DNA from: Delphinapterus leucas
Taxonomy: Eukaryota; Chordata; Mammalia; Artiodactyla; Monodontidae
Length of the DNA: 64,000 bases
Assembly: GCF_002288925.2 (NCBI RefSeq)
Contig: NW_022098022.1
Location: forward strand, 3,131,309-3,195,308
Reading direction: 5' to 3'
Position 1 is the stretch's first letter. Each line of letters begins with the position of its first letter. Below, one piece after another: positions 1 to 11,757 of this stretch. The notes below the pieces were generated by a model. The model had not been told where the DNA came from. It ran no database searches and saw nothing but the letters and a program-made list of their open reading frames with translations. Made by a program: the position numbers and the translations under genes.

Positions 1-104
1 CTGGAATTACCTTCTCATGGCCCCATCTCCAAATACCATCCCACTGGAGGTTAGGGTTTCAACATATGAATTTTGGGAGCTACACAAACATTTAGTCAAT
101 AACA
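1..104 (-). mobile_element. MaLR (MLT1/MST-type) LTR fragment, antisense
   Basis: The first 104 bases read like the 5' part of a MaLR-family LTR in antisense. A segment resembling the MLT1/MST text 'cccatctccaaataccatc' is followed by 'gggtttcaacatatgaattt' and an end close to the canonical CA terminus. The element is cut by the window start, so its full length and target duplication cannot be judged. The same block recurs in the antisense LTR at 8456-8815. Family assignment is from memory of the consensus. Confidence 0.65.
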
Positions 105-925
105 CTTATACTTCTTAATTTTTTAAAACTCCTCAATATGTAAGATAAGGATATTATGTTTTCTTTTTTTAGCCTCACTTCTCCAACCACCTTCCAAATT
201 CTGTCATCTTCATAACTCTCCAGTTCACCCTAGTTCGCATTACCCTGCTTCATTCTTTTCTTTCTTACACCTGAAAAATTTCAATCCATTGGTGTAAATT
301 TTTTTCTTGTCAGGATTCAAAGCTTTATATTCTATTGTGCATCCCCAATTAGTATATTCAAGACTTGGAAAGAGTGAAATGGCATAATTTAACATTAGCA
401 AAGAATATAGCAAATTATTACTCACTGTAGAATCTCTCTGCAACCCCCCCAAGCAATATCCTGAGATCAACATCATAACCTGATGAAAATGTTGTTACAG
501 TGACATGGATTTGTTCCTGTTGTCAGGGCTAAGGCCCTCTTATTTCTTACAACACTCCTTTGCTCAAATGATGCCACATTTGGGGTTGTTTTTCTATTCT
601 GGATCACGACTTCATCAGGCAGCTTTTCTTTTTATCTCTGTTATGCCTTCTTTACCAATCACTGAGATTTTCCAGGCTTTTGCTTATACCACCTTTTAAA
701 TAAAAATAATTCCACTTTTCTTTTTAAAGATAGTCTTCTTGGGCCAAATGAGTTCTTTTCGAACTTATGTCAAATAATACCTAAAACATTAGCTTAGCTC
801 TTACACTGAAATTGATCTCTTGTGTCATTCCTTGGTCAATTCTAATGTTTATTGCAAAGAATATACTCATTTTTATTTTGCTTAAGCATTTTCTCAAAAA
901 AATTCTCAAAAAGTGAATAAGGGAT
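105..925. other. unassigned A+T-rich DNA, no gene seen
   Basis: No reading frame, RNA gene or repeat family was recognised here. The short open frames (240-476 minus, 505-699 plus) show no domain or composition suggesting protein. Confidence 0.5.
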
Positions 926-929
926 GTAA

Positions 930-1135
930 GCAGCCTCTTAATGTATATTTAATTGGCATAGAATTCTAGGCTTTGAGGCAATTTTCCTAGTGCATAGAAA
1001 ATTTTGCTCTACTGTCATCTTAGCTTCCATTGTATAGGATGGCTAACTGACTTTAATTACATTTTAGTGGCATGTTACTTTTAGGTCTATTTTGTTCTAC
1101 TGTCTGAAAACTTTTCTTTTCTACTTTGGTATTCA
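930..1135 (-). mobile_element. old L1 (L1ME/HAL1-like) fragment, antisense
   Basis: The stretch around 950-1060 ('ggcatagaattctaggcttt', then a variant of the 'attgtcttctagcttcca' block) matches in order the antisense of the ORF1-proximal region of old mammalian L1/HAL1 elements. It is heavily mutated and has no open frame. Edges are approximate. Confidence 0.55.
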
Positions 1136-1434
1136 AAAATATCACAAAAATATGGCTATAAATGATTCACCCATCCTGCTCAGCATTCAATGAGCCCTTC
1201 CTTACTTCCTTTGTATTTACAGCCATAAAAGAGAAAATATGGAACACGCATGGATATGATATTTCTATGATTGCTTGCAGTGGAAACACTCATGTAACCA
1301 ACACCAAGCTGAATAAAAAAGTCTACAAATACCACTGAAGTGCCCTCTTTTCACTGAAGGTTTTACTGCCTTGAACTTTGCGCTAATTATTTTCTTGCTT
1401 TGAAATTTTTATCTCATGATATATAATAGATGTA

Positions 1435-1663
1435 CAGATGTCCCTCGAACAACACAGGTTTGAACCACATGGGTCCACTTATACGTGGATTTTTTTCCAG
1501 TAAATATATACTACAGCTCTACAAGACCCGCCCACCCCCCTTAGTTGAATCTGTGGATGGGTTACCTCAGATACAAGGGCAATCTAACTATAAACTTGTA
1601 CATAGATCTCTGACTGCTCCAGGGTGGGCACCCCTAATCCCCACATTATTCAAGGGTCAACTA
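1435..1663 (-). mobile_element. Non-autonomous Tigger-class DNA transposon (MER2-like)
   Basis: This is a 229-bp unit whose two ends are inverted copies. The left end (from 1435) carries 'tccctcgaacaacacaggtt' and the right end (to 1663), read in reverse, gives tagttgacccttgaataatg. This is the known terminal pattern of MER2/Tigger elements (CAGTTGACCCTTGAACAAC). It is flanked by TA at 1433-1434 and 1664-1665, the target duplication expected for Tc1/mariner-Tigger transposons. It is shorter than the roughly 345-bp MER2 consensus as I recall it, so it is an internally deleted copy. The reading frame at 1430-1666 lies wholly inside it and is not a gene. Confidence 0.8.
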
Positions 1664-1689
1664 TAACTACTTTTGAAAATGATATAAAT

Positions 1690-2810
1690 AAAATCATACT
1701 GTAGATTTTCTTCTGTGACTATACCTTTTTATACTCATTTTTTCCCCAGATAAATCCATATTAAGCTGTATCACTATTGTTCCCTTGTTTCCACTGTGGC
1801 ATATTATTCCATTTTGTGAATGGACAACTTATTTGTTTTACTGTCAATGGACATTTGAATTGCTACCAATATTTTACTATAGAAGTAATATTGCTGAAAA
1901 CACTTTTATGTAATCTCATGCACAGTTAGATGCATTTCCCCTTATATACAAGATTTTGTATGCTATGTGCATCTTCCATTAGCTAGGTAATGATAGAGTT
2001 AATGTGTTCAAAACAGTATAAACTGTCCCAAAATTCTGTAAAGTTTCCACTTAGTCTCTGACTTGTTCATTTTTGAGGTATGGGAACTACACAAAGGTGC
2101 CTGTTGTGGTTTTAATCTATTTTCCCTTGATTACTAAGGAAATTGAGGTCTAATTCAAATGACCAATCTCGGAATGTGTACTCTTTTCTGTGTGAAATGC
2201 CTGTATGTCTCTTCATGGCTTTTACTCTGTGTTCTCTCTCCCTTTTCAGCTTTTTTTAAAAACATCTTCGTTCATGACAAATCATTAAACTATATTTTCA
2301 GACTTTGATTCTTTACCAGTTTAAAGTGCTATGAATATATTCTCTTAATTTGTGAAAAGATCCTTTGATTCTTTCCATTTTTGTTGTATCATTTGGTGAA
2401 CACAGTATCTTCATTTGAATAGAGTCATGCTTACCAAAAGTTGCTTTCTGAAACGTCTTGTTTATAAATCCTTTTCTATCCTTCTCAATCATAAAAGCTT
2501 TGTACGATATTTCTTGTAAATTTAGAATAGTTTTATTTCATATAAAATACTCTACATCCTCTGGAATTGGTTTTACAGTATAATGTTAAGTAAAGATCCA
2601 ATTTCATTTCTCCTTATATAGATAACCAATTTACTAGCACCATCTATTTGTTGGATTCCTGTTTTCCAAATTTTTATCTGCAATACCAAACCTGGCATCA
2701 TATCTTGTTTCCATATTTGTGACGATCTACTTTTTGGCACTCGGTTCAGTTCTGTTGATCAATTAGTTTAACTCCAAGCCAATATTCCATCTTCACCCTT
2801 ATACTGGAAA
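1690..2810 (-). mobile_element. old L1 3' half (ORF2 end), antisense
   Basis: Landmarks of L1 ORF2 in antisense appear in the expected order. Around 1795-1870 is a decayed version of the 'tattccattgtgtgaatgga ... tggacatttgaattgctacc' block. Around 2600-2770 come decayed forms of the 'agcaccatctatttgttgga' and 'tcagttctgttgatcaatta' blocks. Many substitutions and indels mark it as an ancient (L1M-age) insertion, probably in more than one piece. Confidence 0.6.
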
Positions 2811-3330
2811 CCATGATCCTCCGTGGGTCTCTCAGGTTCCTATTTGCAAAAATGCATGTCTCAGATCCTTCCTTATCAGAGCCCTTCCCCATGGTTGTGT
2901 TTGCGATCAGCATCCTTGAGAGATGAAATGATCTCACCCTTGAGTATAAATTACGGGCTTAATTGCTGCTTGCTATAAAATGAGATGAATTCCCCAAGGT
3001 CAGTGCTCTTCACTGGTAATGCAATCCTCTACATGGACAGAAATCTTCTGAAGCTCTCCTGGTCTCTTTCATGAGACTTGGAGGTAAGAGAAACTGTTGC
3101 TGCTTGCTGTGTCATGAGTACTGATCCTTTGTCTTTAATCCAGAGAAATATTTTATATTCTACCAGCAGCCATGAAAGAGAGATAAATTAATTTATTAGC
3201 TTGTAAATATGATAAAACCACATCACAGATTTAGTATCTTTCTTTTCTATAACAGATTTAGCCTTAGCTTATTAAACCTTCAAACATTCATATCGAGGTT
3301 ATGACTGAAAACTCTATTGGATCAAAAGAT
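2811..3330. other. unassigned segment between two antisense L1 pieces
   Basis: About 500 bases separate two pieces of antisense L1 and do not read as L1. The piece could be a later insertion into the L1 or unrelated spacer. No terminal repeats or tail were seen. Confidence 0.35.
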
Positions 3331-4610
3331 CAGTTTAAAAAGAAATTTCATGTTGAAGTGCTTGCATGTTTTTCTTATTAACAAAAGTTCTCTCAAGTTA
3401 TTTAATAGTAACTGAAATAAATTTATATAACATTCTCCATCAAAGAGTCTTCAATATTTTTGTTGTATTTATTCCTAAGTACTCTATTTTGTTCCATTTA
3501 CCTTCACATCTTCTGTTCCCTTTAGGAGCATTTTTAGTAAATGGTATTTTTTTAAGGGATGTATCCTTTCCATCTAGGTTGACAAAATTGTTGGCATAAA
3601 GTTGTTTATAACATTCCCATATTATTCCCTTTTTCATGTCTATGTTCTCTTTAATTAAAACACCTCTCATATCTGATATTGATAACTGTTACTCTGTGCT
3701 CTCTCCTAATTTCTTAGTCTAGCTGATGGGTTATCAATTTTGTTGATTACTTCAAGTAATCAATATTGATCTTTGGTAATTTTCTCTATTGTTGCTTTTT
3801 ATTTTGTTTGTTTTTACGCATATTTATTATTATTTTCTACGCATATTTGTCTTTTATTATCTTTTGCTAGATTTTAAATTTGCATTTTAAAAATTTTAGA
3901 CCTATTATACTATCCTGATATAAATATTTAAAGCCATAAATTGGTCTGTCAGCACTGTCTGAGCTGTATTATATGCATTTTAGGCCAGCTCCAACTGTGT
4001 CATTTCTCATCAGCCTAAAGAACTTCCTTTAGCATTTCCTGTATTGCAGGTCTGCTGGTGATGAAATCTGTTAGCTTTCATTCTTAATTTTTATACTCTA
4101 AAATGTCTTTATTTTACTATTATTCTTTACAGATGTTCTTGCTGGAGATATAATTCTTGGTTCAAAGGTTTTGGCTTTTGTTTTTCTCGCAGCAGTTTAA
4201 AGATGCTATTACACTGCCTCCACAATTTCAATGAGCTGTCAGCTGATTTCTGAACTGTTGTTTACCTTATTTAAAGTATCATACTTCTTTCAATGCTTTG
4301 AAAATGTTGTCTTTGATTTTCAGTTGCTTGACTATGCTTTGCCTAGGCATGGGGTTCTTTCTTTTTATCCAGCCAGGTATTTTCTGAACTTCTGGAATCT
4401 GTCAATTTACGTTGTCTCACCAAATTTGCAAATTTCCTGCCTTTATTCCTGTAAACATTATTTTTCTGCCACACTGTCTTCCCTCTGTCTAAAGGACTTC
4501 AGTTATACATGGTTTAGACTGTTTAATGTCGCTTTCAGTACCTTAGTTCTTTATAAAAACTTCTTTCTTTGTGTTCTCCATTTGTAAACTCCATGCCTCT
4601 GTTGTTACAT
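3330..4610 (-). mobile_element. old L1 5' half (ORF2 start, ORF1/5' UTR), antisense
   Basis: The segment continues the antisense L1 order. The ORF2 N-terminal side lies at 3360-3800. Around 3975-4260 ('gcaggtctgctggtgatgaa' and neighbours) and 4330-4520 it follows the antisense ORF1/5'-region text of L1M/HAL1-type elements. A 118-codon frame at 4231-4587 lies inside it on the opposite strand to the element and has no recognisable domain. Confidence 0.6.
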
Positions 4611-4639
4611 GATGTTCTCCTTGTACACCTGTCACTGTC

Positions 4640-4822
4640 ACTCCTCCTCTTTTTACACCAGAAGGATTGGACTAGGGCCCACCCTGATCCAGAATGACCT
4701 CATCTTAAATTGATTATATCAGCAACGACCCTATTTCCAAACAAGGTCCAATTCACAGGTACTTAAGGTTAAGACATCCACATACCTTTCAGGAGAACAC
4801 AATTCAACACACAAACCTGGTG
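4640..4822 (-). mobile_element. MLT1-type LTR fragment, antisense
   Basis: The segment contains 'ctagggcccaccctgatcca', 'gacctcatcttaaattgatt' and 'ccctatttccaaacaaggtc', then a stretch ending 'acaattcaacacacaa'. These are the reverse complement of the 5' half of MLT1 (MaLR) LTRs in the correct order. The 3' half of the LTR is absent, so this is a fragment. Confidence 0.75.
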
Positions 4823-6845
4823 TTCTGGGAGGAGAAAAACAGACTAATTAACCAATACTAAGTACATGACCTAGGAAACTACCACAGGAGAGTTCACTGG
4901 AGATAGAATTTAATAATCAGCTCTTACTATTAATACCAGCAATGACCATAATTATACTAATTAATACTAACAAAAAATGGCTATAATAAAACAGGACAAA
5001 AAGTTTCATAAGATATATTTAAGCAAAATTAAATATTTAGTAAAACAGATAGCCTTTGGATGGAATGTAATGAAAATACATAAAAGGAATGTTAATGTTA
5101 TTGCTTACCGGATGACTTGATGTCTTGCAAAACAAAGAACATTTCAAGGAATGCGATATAAATGTTTAATGATAAAGTGATTTACTTTAGAAAGAAACTG
5201 AAGAAAAGTAATATCAAAATATCCCTTTAAAGAAAACTATAATTATTGCTATAGGTACAACTACTAAATTAACAAGTAAAGCTATTCCTACAGTAAATGT
5301 ATTAATATGAATATATAAATATGAATACTTTCCAAGATGAACATAAAAGCATCAAAATATTTATTCTTATACACCCAAATAATTAAGAAATGTTTATATT
5401 ATTAGAGAAGACAGCCCTATTTTTGTAGCTCATAACTGACCCTTATGGTTCTCATATTTAATCAAAATTTTTTTCACCTGAAGCAATACTCATGACTTTG
5501 AAGAACATTTTGATTTCATTATTTTTTTTTGATCCAAACTTCTGAAAGAATACAATGTTTACCTTCTAAAATTTCAACAGTTACCATAGACATCATAATT
5601 TAAAATCTATGTTAAAATGTATGCTCAGAAAAAAAATACTCAGAATTTCTGATCCTGAAGCTATACAGTATTAATTTGAGGGCAGGCTGGATTTTATTAG
5701 CCTAACTAGTTTTCTTATATTTTAATATCATTCATTTGAAAGAACTATTTTAGATGTTCTTAATGATATGCTTGGATATCCATATGTCTTGTCTAAAGAA
5801 TTATGCAGAAATAGGCTATTATTATAACTGAATAAATCCATTTAAGTGTTCTATATCTTATTTACCTTATATTCCCTTAAGGCTGAATGAGGTGTTACAG
5901 TCTTTTACATTCTATCATAAGCTTGCAGAATTTATATAATAATGAAATCTTACTGAGTTTGAGGCAAAAATTACATAATATGATGCAAAATGCAAGTAAG
6001 AGTTCCATGGAAGTAGGTACCCAATCAATAAGAGATTTTGGAAGAAGACATTCAAGAAGAGATAAATCTACACCTCCATATCACAGTTTTCTATTTTATT
6101 TAACCCAGAAATATGCAAATATACATGTATTTAACTCTGTTTTGAACAATTCTGAGAAACAAGATTTATCAATGGCAATGACCAAGAGTTCATATTTTTA
6201 AATTATATTTAATAGTATTTCAAGTTTCACAACTCAGAATAACTTAAAAATTGACACAATTCAGTAAAAAGATTGCCTACACAAAGTTCAATAATTATTC
6301 ACACGAATCTTTATTTTTATTTTTTAAAAATGTTTTTCATTATGTGTGGCTTTTTTGAAATGAAATTTTATTAACAAGTTGTACCCTATGGCAGTGGATC
6401 TTGGAAATAAGAGTTCAATGAGATAGAAACAACAAAGCAGATACCTTCCAAAATAAATTATGTGGCTATCAGGAATAAGAGAGGGAGAAACAGGTGCAAA
6501 TGACAAGTTGATGTTGAATTAATTGATGCTTTTTACGATAAATTTAAACCCAGCAAACCATCATGCTGTAAGGAGAACTGCTAATAACTTTTATCCCACA
6601 GATTGTGAAGCTGCAATAAAGTTTAAGAAGAAATTTGTACGTATAATAAATTAATTATAATCAGGATATAAGAGCTACATTTCTATAGGTTCCCTGTGTA
6701 GAATATATAACAATGGGAATAACACGCCTAACTCCATGCATAACTGTATTACACATAACTGAAGCAGTCAAGTGACATTTAGTCAAACATAACTGGAAAC
6801 TGACCCTGATTGGGGGGAAAAAAAAGAAAGGAAAAAGGAAGGGGG
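4823..6845. other. unassigned A+T-rich DNA, no gene seen
   Basis: No repeat family, RNA gene or convincing exon was recognised in about 2 kb. The 104-codon frame at 5887-6201 has no domain and is probably chance. Confidence 0.5.
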
Positions 6846-6849
6846 CATT

Positions 6850-7085
6850 TTTGCAGTTGGACGGGCTTAAGCTTGAATTTATTTAGCAGAGTGTGTAATC
6901 TTACAGCCTAACAGCTGGCAAACAGTGGCCAGACTCAGCCTGTCTTCTGTTTTTGTCAATAAAATTGGTTGGAACACTGCCACACCCACTAGCTGAGACT
7001 GTCTACAGCTGATTTCATGGGACAAGAGCAGAACTGAGTAAGCTTAAGTTATTTATTATCTGGCCCTAACCAGAAAACACTTGCA
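6850..7085. mobile_element. hAT-Charlie-type non-autonomous element relic
   Basis: The text 'ggccagactcagcctgtctt', 'tttttgtcaataaaattggt', 'ggaacactgccacacccact' and, near the end, 'atctggccctaaccagaaaa' matches in order a common mammalian hAT-type repeat. That repeat carries a modules such as 'tggaacacagccacgcccat' and 'tatctggccctttacagaaa'. Which named family it is was not resolved from memory. Terminal inverted repeats are eroded and no 8-bp duplication was found. Confidence 0.6.
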
Positions 7086-8450
7086 ATCCTTGTTCTCTAT
7101 TTTAAATTGAGCCTGAATTTTGCCTTCTATTCCTTTAAGTGTTGGGAAGTTTTTAGTGGATAAAAAGCTTATGGTCAAAATATTATGTAACTAAGAGTAA
7201 AACTCCATTTTTTGCATGGGAAAAATCTGCCTGATTTGATTCAACTCAAGTTTTCAATTATTTCCTTTGTACTTACTGTATAGATAGCATCATGACTAAA
7301 AAGTAATTATAAGAATTTACAATCTGGATAAGACACATGCTACATCATTATGAAAAATAAAAGAAACACAAATATATAATCAGTTTTTAAGTAATCAAAT
7401 TTTTATTAATGATATGTAAGAAAAAGCATAAACACACCATTTCACTGTATTTATGGAAAGTGCTCATAAGTAACTTTCTCAAGGAAAGATGACAAAATTC
7501 TTTTCCAAAAACACTAGGTTGGCCAAACATCTATTTGTGCTTTTACATAATGAAGTAAGTTTGCCTACTTCTGCTTATTTACATGTTCTTCATGGCAATA
7601 TATACTATAAGATGCTTAAATAATAAAACCCTTTTCTAATACAAAAAAATACTGTGTTAGTTTGTAAGTTTTCCTATTCTAAACATACATTAGAAATGAT
7701 AAAATCACTCTCTTTGCTCTCAGTGCTGCGTCTGCTTATGTCCCTTTTTATCTTTCTGTTGGTTACCTCTGTTTTGACTTCATCTGTCATGGTACTAGTA
7801 CTGGAGTTTTTTGGAAATAGAAGGCAAATCATACATTTCCCTCCTACACTGTCTATAAATACAGGCTGCATCTTTTGGAGGCCTCTTTGGGAAGCCTTTT
7901 CTATATCCCTTCTATATCAGGCTTCATTCCACATCTGTTATCCATGGGCTATTTCCCATGTTTATGCTTGTGGGAATATATGGGGCCAGGCTCATGAATA
8001 AATGGTGTAATTTATCATCTAACCTCTACTGTAGGTATCAGAGAGGTATATAATTAAAAACCACTTCCTTACATAGAAACACACACGCACACACACACTC
8101 ATATTCTCCCCCACTGATTACGTATAATTTCTGAAATTATACATTAGGACAATATTCCATTGTCCCTGATAAAATTCAAACACCTATGGAAAAGAAAATG
8201 CCAAACGTATCATCCACTTAGATGATATTGTCAAAGAAATTATGAAATTGCTTCCTGGAAGTCCATTTTAGTAGCTGCGAAATTTGAGATAAGTTGATTG
8301 CACTAATGTAAGGTACAAAGTTGGAGAGGATGAAATGGGTAAGAAAAGCTGAGGTGTTTGGCAAAAATTTAAGTCTATAATCACTTGTTGAGCACCTATA
8401 TTATGCTTGCACAAAATATAAGGAAATTTTTTATTATTAAAAACTCGTCC
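7086..8450. other. unassigned DNA with a short CA repeat
   Basis: No gene seen. A short (CA)n-like run lies at about 8081-8100. The 115-codon frame at 7654-8001 overlaps an opposite-strand frame and has no recognisable domain. Confidence 0.45.
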
Positions 8451-8455
8451 TTCAT

Positions 8456-8815
8456 TGTCTTAGTCTGTCTGAACTGCTATAACAAGATACCACAGAATAG
8501 GTAGCTTCCAAGCAAGACAAATTTTTTTCTCCCAGTTATGGAGGGTGGGAACTCTAAGATCAAGATGTTGGCAGATTTGGTGTCTAGTGAGAGCCTCCTT
8601 CTTTGTTCATAGAAAGCCTTCTTTTTGCCGTGTTCTCGCAGGGTGGAACGGAGCTCTCTGGAGCCCCTATTATAAGGGCACTAATCTCATTCAGGAGAGC
8701 TTCACCTTCATGACCTAATCATCTTCCAAAGGCCCCACTTTCTGGTACCATCACCTTGGTACATTAACATTTAACACATGAATTTGGGAAGGACACAAAT
8801 ATTCCATCTACAGCT
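8456..8815 (-). mobile_element. MaLR (MLT1/MST-type) solo LTR, antisense, with TSD
   Basis: This is an essentially complete LTR in antisense. It starts 'tgtcttagtctgtctgaact' (the 3' LTR end 'tagttcagctgctataac' type). It then carries the 'tataagggcactaatctcat' and 'aaaggccccactttctggta' blocks and ends after 'aatttgggaaggacacaaat'. The five bases TTCAT occur immediately before (8451-8455) and immediately after (8816-8820), as expected for an LTR insertion. No internal retroviral sequence adjoins it, so it is a solo LTR left by LTR-LTR recombination. Confidence 0.8.
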
Positions 8816-8820
8816 TTCAT

Positions 8821-10665
8821 ATTCCACATACTAGACAAACAGGGAACATTTCCTTACTTGCTAAATCAGGCTAGCAAAACTCTGATAAAAATCATGGCAA
8901 AGACAGCAGAAGAAAAGGAGGATGATGTTTCTCACAAGAATAAGTGCAAAAATCCTAAACAATGAAAACAAAAATATATTAAAGAAAGAAAGAAAAGAAG
9001 ATGGAAAGAGAGAAATCCACTATGAAACTGATGGTGAGAGCCATGAGTTGAGACAGTTTTCCTGTTATTGCCATTATTGGAATCCTAGCAACTTCCAAGG
9101 CTGGGAATATGACAGCAGAGCAGCTACACCCCCTGAAAGCCGTTATAAAGCCTATTCACCTACAAAAAGAGTCACTTTTCTTTCCTGCAATTTTTTTTTC
9201 TTAAATTTGTCAGGTGCTTTCTGCAGGCTCTTGCCCTAGAAACATCACTTTCTTTACATCGCATGATGGAAGAGTGGGGGACCCCCATCCCTAATCCAGG
9301 AGACTGGATGGGCCTGGTAACTTGGGGAGGTAGCTACACCCATGATAGTAAACAATCTTCTTCATCTTGGTAAAAGGAAAGAGCAAGAGCGAAAAGCAGA
9401 GAAAAATGAGGAGAGGTTGAGAAGGAAGACTTATGGAAAAGCAAATAAATAAAAAATAATTCAGTGACTAATCCTTCCCCTACATTTGGGTCCCCAGAAG
9501 AAAAGAGAAACCAACTGAAGTAATAAAATCTACCTATCCTAAAAAGAAATTCTAGGTAACAAAATCTTGAGCTAGTTTCTTAATGTTTGAGTGAGACAGC
9601 AGGAAAATATATACCAAATAATTCACTTCACATAGATTTATTATAAAGCTGAAGATGCTTAAGTTTCAGTAATGTTCATGCCAAAGTGAGCCTCTTCCAA
9701 AGTCAGTGCGGGGTCCTAATAATGTGTTCACACAGCCATGTGTTTACATGTTTCTGTAAAGAGAGATATTTTAACGTTTATCTATTAGGAGCATTGTTTC
9801 TTTCTATTCTGTCTTCCTTTCCTCCAAAAGAGCATTGCAGTGGAATAAAGACCATTTTAAGGATTTGGCTAAGAGGAAATGGAGCTGAGAACAGATTTAA
9901 TTCAGGATTATTGGGATTTATTTATGGGATTCAAGATCACTTCTGTGTATAGTTCTGTAGCAACTAGGGATAGGAAGGGGTTTACGAAATACTCCTACCA
10001 GCACTGTGCCTATTCCCCAGCCTTATGACACAAAGATGCAGGACCAGAGACATATGACCATACAGTCACGTGCTATGGCATCCAGAACGAGAAGTTTGAG
10101 GATCAAAGAGAAGCTAGGTTTGAAATATGCAATAGAAGAATCTAGTCTGTAGAAAATTCTTCCAATTATCTAGCTTGTAAAATTGAAAAGAGAGTCAAAG
10201 GTACAATATTCTCATGTCAAAAATATACTTGATAACGTAACATATATAACTGTAAATCCACCATATGTCTTTGATGAGTATTATGTGAAGGATTTATCAG
10301 AATCCCAAGTGTAAAGACCTACACTGATAAAAGTGAGTACATTTATGTGCGAAATTGCATGTTTTGTGTGTCCCAGTTATTAAAATTTTTAAAAATTAAT
10401 TCATTATTCTAGATGAAAGACTATATTAATTTTCTTTTCTATCCATAGAAAAGTACAAAACTGTCATGTGAAGAGGCAATCAAAGAGTACACAAAATGTA
10501 GAGGAGAGAAGTATTATAGTGGTACATAAGGCAGTTGATAAAAATGTTACATTATTTTTCTGTATTTTGTGTTGTTTGTTATTTGTCAGCTTTTAAAAAT
10601 ATTTAAGCTGCTGGCCTTTCTTTTCTCCTTATAAATACATATTCACTTTCATAAATAAAAATATA
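8821..10665. other. unassigned DNA, no gene seen
   Basis: Purine-rich stretches (8920-9010, 9370-9440) and short frames (8922-9239, 9686-9952) are present, without any recognised domain or repeat. Confidence 0.45.
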
Positions 10666-10667
10666 GG

Positions 10668-11490
10668 TCATTCTTCAATAAACATTTATTAAATATCTAC
10701 TCTATGAAAAAAATTGTACTAAGGAAAGGAATTGTAGCAGTGAACAAGACAAAAACAATCCTTGTCCTCTTTAATATAGAAGGCAACACAAACACTGAAT
10801 TACTAATGAAGCAATTATTTAATACAGTGCTACAAAGGAGAAATTCAGAGTGTTTTGAGCTCAACATGCTTTGAGCCCTGTTCCCCAAGGACAGGTAGGG
10901 GATGATGGTAAGGGAAGAGTTTCTTAAGGAAATGAACAGTGAGCAGACTGCAGTATGAGTAGGGATTATGTCAGGGGTTGGATGGGGTAAGAGAAGGGTA
11001 GCTGGGGTAGAAGGGTAGCACATGCTAAGGCTCTGACGCAGGAATGACCATGGTGGGTTAAGAACCTGAAAGGTAAAGTAGTAACAAGTTGGTAAAAGAC
11101 AGAGAATGAGGGAGGGGCAGGCAGGGGGTGGTCAGTGACACATGAGCAGGGTGGGTAAGCCATGTTAATATTTTGTTTTTTATCATCAGAACAAAGATGA
11201 ACTTTTGAAGAATTTTAAGTACATGAATGACTTGTACAGTAATAAATATGGTTCTGACTTATCTGTATGTAATGCTTAAAGGAGCATAGGGTGAGGAGAG
11301 GATATTGCAGGAGACCAGGTAAAAAGTTAAAAAGTAATAGTAGCTATAAGCAGGATGGTGGCTGAGATGGAAAAGAAGGAAAATCTGTTCTGCGTGGAGG
11401 AAAAAAGTGAAAACAAGAAGATAGAGGTCAGAAAATACAGAAGATATCAGGACTTTGAGTTGTCCTATGTGGCCAGGGCATAAATGAATT
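10668..11490 (-). mobile_element. L2 LINE fragment, antisense
   Basis: The fragment begins with the reverse complement of the L2 3' end ('aataaacatttattaaatat', then '...gcagtgaacaagacaaaaac'). It runs into the antisense L2 3' region, with text like 'tttcttaaggaaatgaacag' and 'gcacatgctaaggctctgac' where the consensus has the spacing-conserved 'aaggccctgaggc' block. It is old and highly diverged. Frames at 10697-11163 are inside it. Confidence 0.65.
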
Positions 11491-11496
11491 TCAAAA

Positions 11497-11757
11497 GATA
11501 GGTCACCTCCTTCAAGTCTCTGCTCAGGTGCCTTTCAATATTCTGCATGCCAAAACAAAGATCTCACGTGCCGCAACTAATGCTGACGCAGCCAAAAAAA
11601 CAAACAAACAAAAAAACAAACCCAAACTTATGTCCTTCTAGCTCTCTGTAAAGAGTTCTGTTTTGTTCTGTTTTCTAAGCTCTCAAAAATATGCTTAGCA
11701 CGCCTAGAACAAAGTCAATACACATTTGTTGAATGAATAAATGAGGACTCCAAACAC
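11497..11757 (+). mobile_element. L2 LINE 3' end, sense, split by a SINE
   Basis: 'ccttcaagtctctgctcagg' at the left and 'agaacaaagtcaatacacat' followed by ttgttgaatgaataaatga at the right are sense L2 3'-end blocks in correct order. The intervening bases at 11556-11624 are a foreign SINE tail. Confidence 0.6.
11556..11624 (+). mobile_element. CHR-type SINE (tRNA-derived, cetartiodactyl) 3' fragment
   Basis: The text 'gatctcacgtgccgcaacta' followed by 'atgctgacgcagccaaaaaa' and an (AAAC)n tail is the 3' part of a CHR-family SINE, found in cetaceans, hippos and ruminants. The tRNA-related 5' half with its A and B boxes is absent. It is inserted within an L2 fragment. It is the only CHR copy I could recognise in the window and is one of the best lineage markers. 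Confidence 0.65.

Noticed and set aside
1430..1666. 78-codon frame
   Set aside because: It coincides exactly with a short DNA transposon (1435-1663).
4231..4587. 118-codon frame rich in aromatic and hydrophobic residues
   Set aside because: It is on the opposite strand to an old L1. T-rich antisense L1 gives F/L-rich translation, and there is no known domain.
7518..7545. 'aggttggccaaac' resembling a mariner terminal repeat
   Set aside because: Only about 14 bases match and no inverted partner or TA pair was found.
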